Positions 58,601-64,000 of a stretch of DNA of 64,000 nt are shown in pieces; positions within the stretch are counted from its first letter, which is position 1, and every line of letters starts with the position of its first letter. A model generated the notes under the pieces. The model had not been told where the DNA came from and made no database searches. It worked only from the letters and a program-made list of their open reading frames with translations. The translations under genes and the position numbers were made by a program. The DNA lies in the NCBI GenBank assembly GCA_036346275.1, contig CM070723.1, positions 27,782,176 to 27,846,175 of the forward strand. The letters are read 5' to 3'. The DNA comes from Otatea glauca (taxonomy: Eukaryota; Streptophyta; Magnoliopsida; Poales; Poaceae).

Positions 58601-59730
58601 TTCGGATTTGCTTCGGTGCAGAGGGGAGATTTCTATTGATAGTTTAGAAAGGTTTGCGCAAGCAAGGATGTAACTAGGGATGTGTGAGAGTAATTCGAAA
58701 GAGGAAGTTACCGCAATGAATGTATATGCTAGAGTAAATGGGCCTTGGAAACTGACACTTTTAACCAGGGTAGTTGAAAAGGAACAGTGTTCTGGTAAGG
58801 GTAGTGGGACCTCCTTTTGAGATCAGTTTGAGCAAGCACAGAGAGTCCCACGAGCAAGGTCAGGTTAGCAATGGATAAGACCTAAAGCAATAGATACGAT
58901 TTTGAATATATTTTGAAATCTTGAGAGAAGAAGGAGTTGGATATAAACCATTTGAATTTAGATAAGAATCAGATTTAGAAACATTGATCATATGACAGAC
59001 TTGATTTAAACATAGTTAGACAATTTCCTAATTGGGCCGGACCTAATTGATTTAGACTCAGCCCGGATCAGTTTTAGTCCGTTGTAAAGGAGTTTTGATC
59101 TTTGCATGGAGTTAAGATCAAAAATTTCCATTAGCGACGGACCAAAAATTTAGTCCGACGGGCATTGATAGTTTGTTTGAGATTGGTCCGATCCAAGTAG
59201 GACTTTGTAACTTTATTTCAATTGTTCTCAGTCTGCATAATGTCTATGTTTCTGAAGATTTTGAAAATAAGAGATATATCTAAGATTAACAATAAAAACC
59301 AACAAACCAAAAAAAATTAAGCTCTTTGGAAATGTTTGAGTCTGATATTCAAATGAGCATAAGTATTTTTTTTAATTTAAGCTCACCTGAAAAACTCAAG
59401 TGATTAATATGGTCATTTTGCTGAAAAATATAGATGTTTATTTAGTTACTATATTGAGGATTGGACAAGAAGGAGCATAGAAAGGTGAGTCTTATAGCAG
59501 CATTTTTGTTATAAAGCTTATTCAAAAAGTTATTTTAATCCGCAATCAGCATTTTTGAATTTATCCACATCGTTAGCCGAAACAGATAGCTGTCGAACAA
59601 GAGTCGCGAATAAAATTAACACTATGTGTTGTGCGACTAGTTGAAGCTGAGTTTTGCGACGTACGGATGTGAATAATTATTCAATTGAGTAAACAAACAA
59701 AAATGAAAGAGCATTTCAGAGCACCATATC
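58601..59730 (-). other. SirC spacer upstream of ORF2
   Basis: Non-coding. It holds another GGACC palindrome at 59134-59160 with half-sites near 59090 and 59185, the same motif as in the LTR, and a weak TATA-like CATATACATT near 58721-58730. It could act as an internal promoter for ORF2; that is inference. Confidence 0.5.
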
Positions 59731-59736
59731 TTTATT
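59731..59736 (-). terminator. Poly(A) signal AATAAA
   Basis: The minus strand reads AATAAA about 55 bases after the frame-corrected stop of the small ORF. Confidence 0.5.
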
Positions 59737-59789
59737 TATATATAACATCCCAGACAACATGTTTGGAAAGGACAGAACAGGAGAAGGGC

Positions 59790-60004
59790 CTAAGATTCAC
59801 CCCTACGCACGCGCCCTAGTGCCTCCACGAGGGCCTCCCTAGCCTTGAAGAGGGCAGGGAAGGCTTCAAGGAAGCGCCTATGGCGGCACGATCACGGTCA
59901 ACAGCCCTCTCCTCCGCCAGCTCTGCCAATGCACGATAGTAGTCCCTCCAGAGCTCTGCAAGCTCTGGGTCATCCCGATCATCCTTGAAAGCTCTTTTTG
60001 GCAT
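59790..60004 (-). pseudogene. Small SirC ORF, about 71 residues
   Basis: ATG at 60004 (MPKRAFKDDRDDPELAELWR). The open frame gives 62 residues to a stop at 59818-59816. A single base lost near 59882 would account for a second, helix-forming half (RRFLEAFPALFKARE) in another frame that ends at 59790. Highly charged and helical, alternating Ala/Leu and Arg/Glu, perhaps a coiled coil. A TATA box lies about 75 bases upstream and AATAAA downstream. I recognise no family. Confidence 0.5.
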
Positions 60005-60078
60005 GAGGAAGATCGTAGATTGGAACAGAAAAGAGAAAGGCTAAGTGAAGGATTACTTCTTTAGTGCCCTGGTTCGCC

Positions 60079-60085
60079 TTTTATA
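60079..60085 (-). promoter_or_regulatory. TATA box upstream of the small ORF
   Basis: The minus strand reads GGCTATAAAAGGC, a near-consensus plant TATA box, about 75 bases before the ATG. Confidence 0.6.
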
Positions 60086-60282
60086 GCCATTGCAGCTAGG
60101 ATGCAGTAAAAACATCAGAATCTGAGACGTCTTCGAAGTCAGAGAAGTTTTGGGAAAAAAAAGAAGTTACGGAAACCGAAAAAATTTTCAACAGAGAATC
60201 ACAAACAGAAGGGGCAAGAAATCAAGGGATATGAGCATCAGGAGATGCATAGCGAACAAACTTGCTCCCCCTGAGTTGGACA
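60086..60282 (-). other. SirC post-RNase H segment with PPT-like tract
   Basis: Minus strand CAGGGGGAGC at 60265-60274 follows the RNase H stop; the first of several such tracts in SirC. Confidence 0.6.
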
Positions 60283-61631
60283 TTATCGAGCAATATTTGA
60301 ATAAGCAATGATATTTAGTTCATTTCTTAATTTTGAAAATTTTACCTCATCAAGCGGCTTAGTGAAAATATCAGCCAATTGGTCCTCAGTTCTTACATAA
60401 CTAAGCATAATATTTCCTTTAGCAACATGATCACGAATAAAGTGATATCGAATTTCAATATGCTTAGTTCTGGGATGCTGGACCGGATTGTTTGCTATTT
60501 TCACTGCACTTTCATTATCGCTAAGTAGAGGCACATTATCAAATTTTATACCAAAATCTAAAAAAGTTTGTTTGATGAATAAAATTTGAGCACAACAACC
60601 GCCTCTGACCACATATTCGCTTCGCGGTGGATAGTGCTACTGAATTTTGCTGTTTAGAACACCACGAAACTAAAGATCTTCCAAGCAAATGACATCCCCC
60701 TGAGGTGCTCTTACGGTCAATCTTACATCCGGCATAATCATAATCTGAATAGCCAAGAAGCTCAAAAGGATCACCTTTAGGGTACCATAAACCAATATCA
60801 GGAGTAAACTTAAGATATCTAAATATTCTTTTCACAGCACTTAAGTGAATTTCTTTAGGAGCAGCTTGAAATCCAGCACACATACACACACTAAACATGA
60901 TATCAGGCCTAGATGCTGTCAAGTATAGTAAAGAGCCTATCATTGATCTAAAAAGCTTTTGATCAACAGACTTACCTCCCACATCTTGATCAAGATGAGT
61001 GTTAGTAACCATGGGAGTCTTTATTGTTTTGCATTCTTCCATTTTGAAACGCTTGAGGAGATCCTTAGTATACTTCTCTTGTGAGAAAAAAGTCCCCTCC
61101 TTCAATTGCTTGATTTGGAATCCCAGAAAGAATGACAATTCCCCAATCATAGACATTTCGAACTCTTTGGCCATCATGTCACCAAATTCTTTGCAGAGAC
61201 AATGATTAGTACAACCAAAAATAATATCATCTACATATATTTGACAAATCATTAATGTTCCATTGATATCTTTTAAAAACAAGGTTGGATCAACCTTCAC
61301 AGTTTTGAAGTCCTTTTTAAGTAGAAAATCTCTAAGACGCTCATTTCATGCTCTAGGAGCTTGTTTTAAACCATAGAGTGCCTTAGATAATTTGTATACA
61401 TGATTTGGTAAATTTTGATCTTCAAAACCGGGTGGTCACTCAACATAAACAGTTTCATCAATGAATCCATTAAGAAATGCACTTTTCACATCCATTTGAA
61501 ACAGAGTGATATTAAAATCCTAGCATATGTCTCTCCATAGTCCAGTCCTTCTACTTGAGTAAATCCTTAAGATACAAGCCTGGCTTTATTCCTTATTACC
61601 ACTCCATTTTCATCTTGCTTGTTTCTGAACA
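60283..61631 (-). pseudogene. SirC reverse transcriptase and RNase H
   Basis: Copia-type RT begins at the S3 junction (FRNKQDENGVVIRNKARL) and runs through a frameshifted part (61560-61301) with VKSAFLNGFI and KALYGLKQAP. The frame 61300-60539 has the catalytic YVDDIIFG, LGFQIKQLKEG, GSLLYLTASRPD and RNase H start YSDYDYAGCKIDRKSTSG. The end, 60612-60283, has NPVQHPRTKHIEIRYHFI and DIFTKPLDEVKF. A slip at about 60600 lies in the RNase H. The N-terminal part of pol is beyond the window. Confidence 0.88.
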
Positions 61632-64000
61632 TGTCGGGACCCGAATCTGCAAATCCGGACCCTCTGTGTATTCTGTGCCAGTCCAGGATCACGCTAGCAC
61701 ACACAGTCATACAGGGTTGCACATTACAGACATTCACAAAGATATAAGAATAAATAGTGCAAACAAGTATATAAATCAAGTTGTACGCCTTACGGTCTCC
61801 TTACAGATAAGTCAGCCACACAGGGCTTACATTATTCAAAGTAAAGAAATAGCAGCGGAACATAAATAAAAGGGTCGTGGAAGCCTTCATCTTGCCACAG
61901 GCAACCGACTGGGCTTGCCCCCTAGTTGCTCGCATCCTCGATGTACTCTTCCTCCCATGCTGGTGTAGACTCCTCCACTTATGTTGGGTTTGATAAGCAA
62001 GGTGGGGTGAGTACACAAGGCACTCAACAAGTAATGCACAAAATGCAGCGCTATTACTATATGCAAAACTTATTCCAATGGATTGGCTTAAATGGTTCTT
62101 TTGCATCAAGCAATTTTGAACTAGTATCTTGTTTAGATTAAAGCGATGTACAGATATAAATAATACTAAACTCAAATGGTTTTTCATTGAAGATTCTCGG
62201 CACGCAGCCTTAACAGTTCATTTCCAACACTGCACACAGCCACCCTTCCCACATTTTGTTTATGAAAATCTACCCCTTGACTGTAATCCCCGAGCAATGC
62301 TCAATACCGTGAGCACGGCTATTCGAATAGTTTGACACTCTGCAGAGGTTGTACACTTTACCCACAAGATCTGACCGCCACCACACGGTGATTGTCCGCA
62401 ACAAAGCTTTTCAGAACTTCTACCTTAACGGAGAACCTCTCCCAGATTGCCTTCACTATCACTTCCTCACACAGAGCCAAGTATAGGACCGGCCAATCAC
62501 CGTTGGATGGGCACCAAGCCGTAGGACAGTGCGCTCCCCATACAGATACACCCACGTGTCTTGTCACCCCGAGGTATCGGAGGAAAGATATCGTAACCCT
62601 AGTCAACTAGGTTTGTCCCATATCGGACATGTGGTTGTACGGGTGACTCGGATCAAAGGCTTGCAAGGTGAAGTCCTTAACCACCAAGGCAAGACTTCCA
62701 ACACTCAACAAAGGCACACACCCAATGTGGCACACAGACTCACATCACTCATTAACCCAATGCCACACAGGCCACCAGCACACACCTCTTGCCACTTGCC
62801 CCGATCTAAATCTTTTCCCACCCAGCTTGATTATTGTGCAACACATGCCAAGAATAACTCCACATCGGTACGGAACCACACAGGTCGCGGTACCTCAATC
62901 TCATCATATGGCATCATCACACTACTTTTCAAAATACATTCAATATGTCTTTAGTCAGTATTGTAGCATTTTTCCGAAAGATCACTCATGATTCGTTGCA
63001 AGGCTAAGCATCTACTCACGGTCTAGCCTCCCGTGTTGGCACAATATTAGCATCCAACTAATATAATCAAACTTAGGGTGACAATGGTTTAGGGCATACA
63101 ATTAATAATTCAAGGTGGCATAACAAAATGGGTTGATTATCTACATTATCCCAAATCAATTTAATTTCATTTTAAATAATTAGCATGCATAGTTTCAAAG
63201 CATAAATTACATTTTAAAATCTGGGATCAAAATGATCAAAGCATCACTTGCCTTCAAAGAGTTGCTGGTCTTGTTCCGAAGCTTGGTCTTGAGCGACGAA
63301 ATCTTCCTCGAAACTTTCCGGCAAATTTGCGTCTACGCGTACAAACAAAATATGCAATAAATAACAAATACAAAAGACTAAACGACCTCAAAAATTCAAA
63401 TAAAATTCACCATTAAATATCTCAAAATTTTATGAATTTTTAGAAATTTGAATCATCCAAATCCGAGTTAAAATGCAAAAGTTATAGTCATTTGCAGTTT
63501 GAATAAAATCAAAATACGTAAATTAAGAAAATCCGATTTTTCAAATATTTTTACACCGAAATTCGCATTTGTGACGTCGGCACCGCGTCATGATGACGTC
63601 AGACGAAAAAGAAATTCGGTCGAAATATTTTTATATATAAAAATATATATATGTCGTCATCACGACGTCATCTCGACACGCGGCACGCCTGCAGGCCGCC
63701 ACATCGCTCTGTCTATGGGTCGGGTCCACGGGTTGGCCTCGTCCACCGTGGACCGCGACACTTTCGTGCACCGGTGACGCAAGCCGTGGCGTCGGCGACG
63801 GCTCGCAGCCAATCCTAACGCGACACGCGGCGCTAAACTAATCGCCGAAACTCGATTCAATCTCGTCCTTCCGATTTAAAGCGAGCGGCCGAGATTCATG
63901 CGATTTTTGCCTCACCTCTACCGCGGAGCCAACCGTGGCTTCACCGTGACCCTTGATCCAGATCGAGCGGTCACGATTACTCGGGTGACGTCCGAAGAAA
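61632..64000 (-). mobile_element. LTR S3, same family as S2, runs off the window
   Basis: Starts TGTCGGGACC on the plus strand at 61632 (its 3' end on the minus strand), in the SirC RT. It aligns with 40533-40593 plus 52286 onward of S2 over its visible length. If full length it would end about 1.2 kb past the right edge. Whether it is solo or the 3' LTR of a full element cannot be seen. Flanking pentamer gaaca. No genes inside. Confidence 0.88.

Larger units (their letters stand above)
38310..61631 (-). mobile_element. Sirevirus-like copia SirC, 3' part with extra genes
   Basis: A minus-strand Ty1/copia element inserted in TNP2. In view: RT and RNase H (61631-60283), a post-pol region with a small TATA-driven ORF and a long ORF (ORF2), PPT-like tracts, and the 3' LTR (39838-38310). 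Insertions S2 (with G3 inside) and S3 interrupt it. The 5' half lies beyond the window. About 5 kb separate RNase H from the LTR once S2 is removed, matching Sireviruses that carry an additional gene in the envelope position. Confidence 0.82.

Overview
This window is plant nuclear DNA made entirely of transposable elements; I recognise no host gene. The Ty3/gypsy chromoviruses with 3 kb LTRs, two Sirevirus-type Ty1/copia elements, a CACTA element with plant Transposase_24 and TNP2 genes, and initiator-Met-tRNA primer sites all point to a flowering plant. A grass is likely, but I cannot name a species from the sequence. Element names used here: copia X, G1, G2, G3 (gypsy), S1-S4 (LTRs without an internal region in view), SirA and SirC (Sirevirus-like), copia B, CACTA.

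The layout is a set of nested insertions, most of them proven by target-site duplications (TSDs). Left half: a decayed copia gag (copia X, + strand, 1-411 and 28495-29235) was split by gypsy G1 (- strand, 412-28489). The G1 3' LTR holds gypsy G2 (- strand, 1050-8371, TSD tttac), and G2 holds solo LTR S1 (4290-6509, TSD acgcg). The G1 interior holds SirA (- strand, from about 11313) and copia B (- strand, to 23788). These two are fused at about 18896 by a deletion that removed the end of each and most of the G1 gag-pol.

Right half: copia X is split again at 29236 by a CACTA element (- strand). Its accessory transposase/C48-like gene and TNP2 gene are visible, and solo LTR S4 (32182-32930, TSD caact) sits in the former. 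The TNP2 gene is cut at 38310 by SirC (- strand), which runs past the right edge. SirC holds solo LTR S2 (40533-55829, TSD tgtgc). S2 itself holds a young full-length chromovirus G3 (+ strand, 40594-52285). A second LTR of the S2 family, S3, starts at 61632 inside the SirC reverse transcriptase and leaves the window.

Only G3 has a nearly complete set of working domains (gag, protease, RT, RNase H, integrase, chromodomain), and it too carries several frameshifts. The most unusual content is in SirC. Downstream of its RNase H it has a small TATA-ORF-polyA unit and a long ORF resembling the plant 'putative transposon protein' domain (PF20167-like). Its LTR has an array of GGACC-A/T-GGTCC palindromes. 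Both G1 and G3 also carry an extra ORF upstream of gag. All domain names rest on motif recognition by eye; no search was run.
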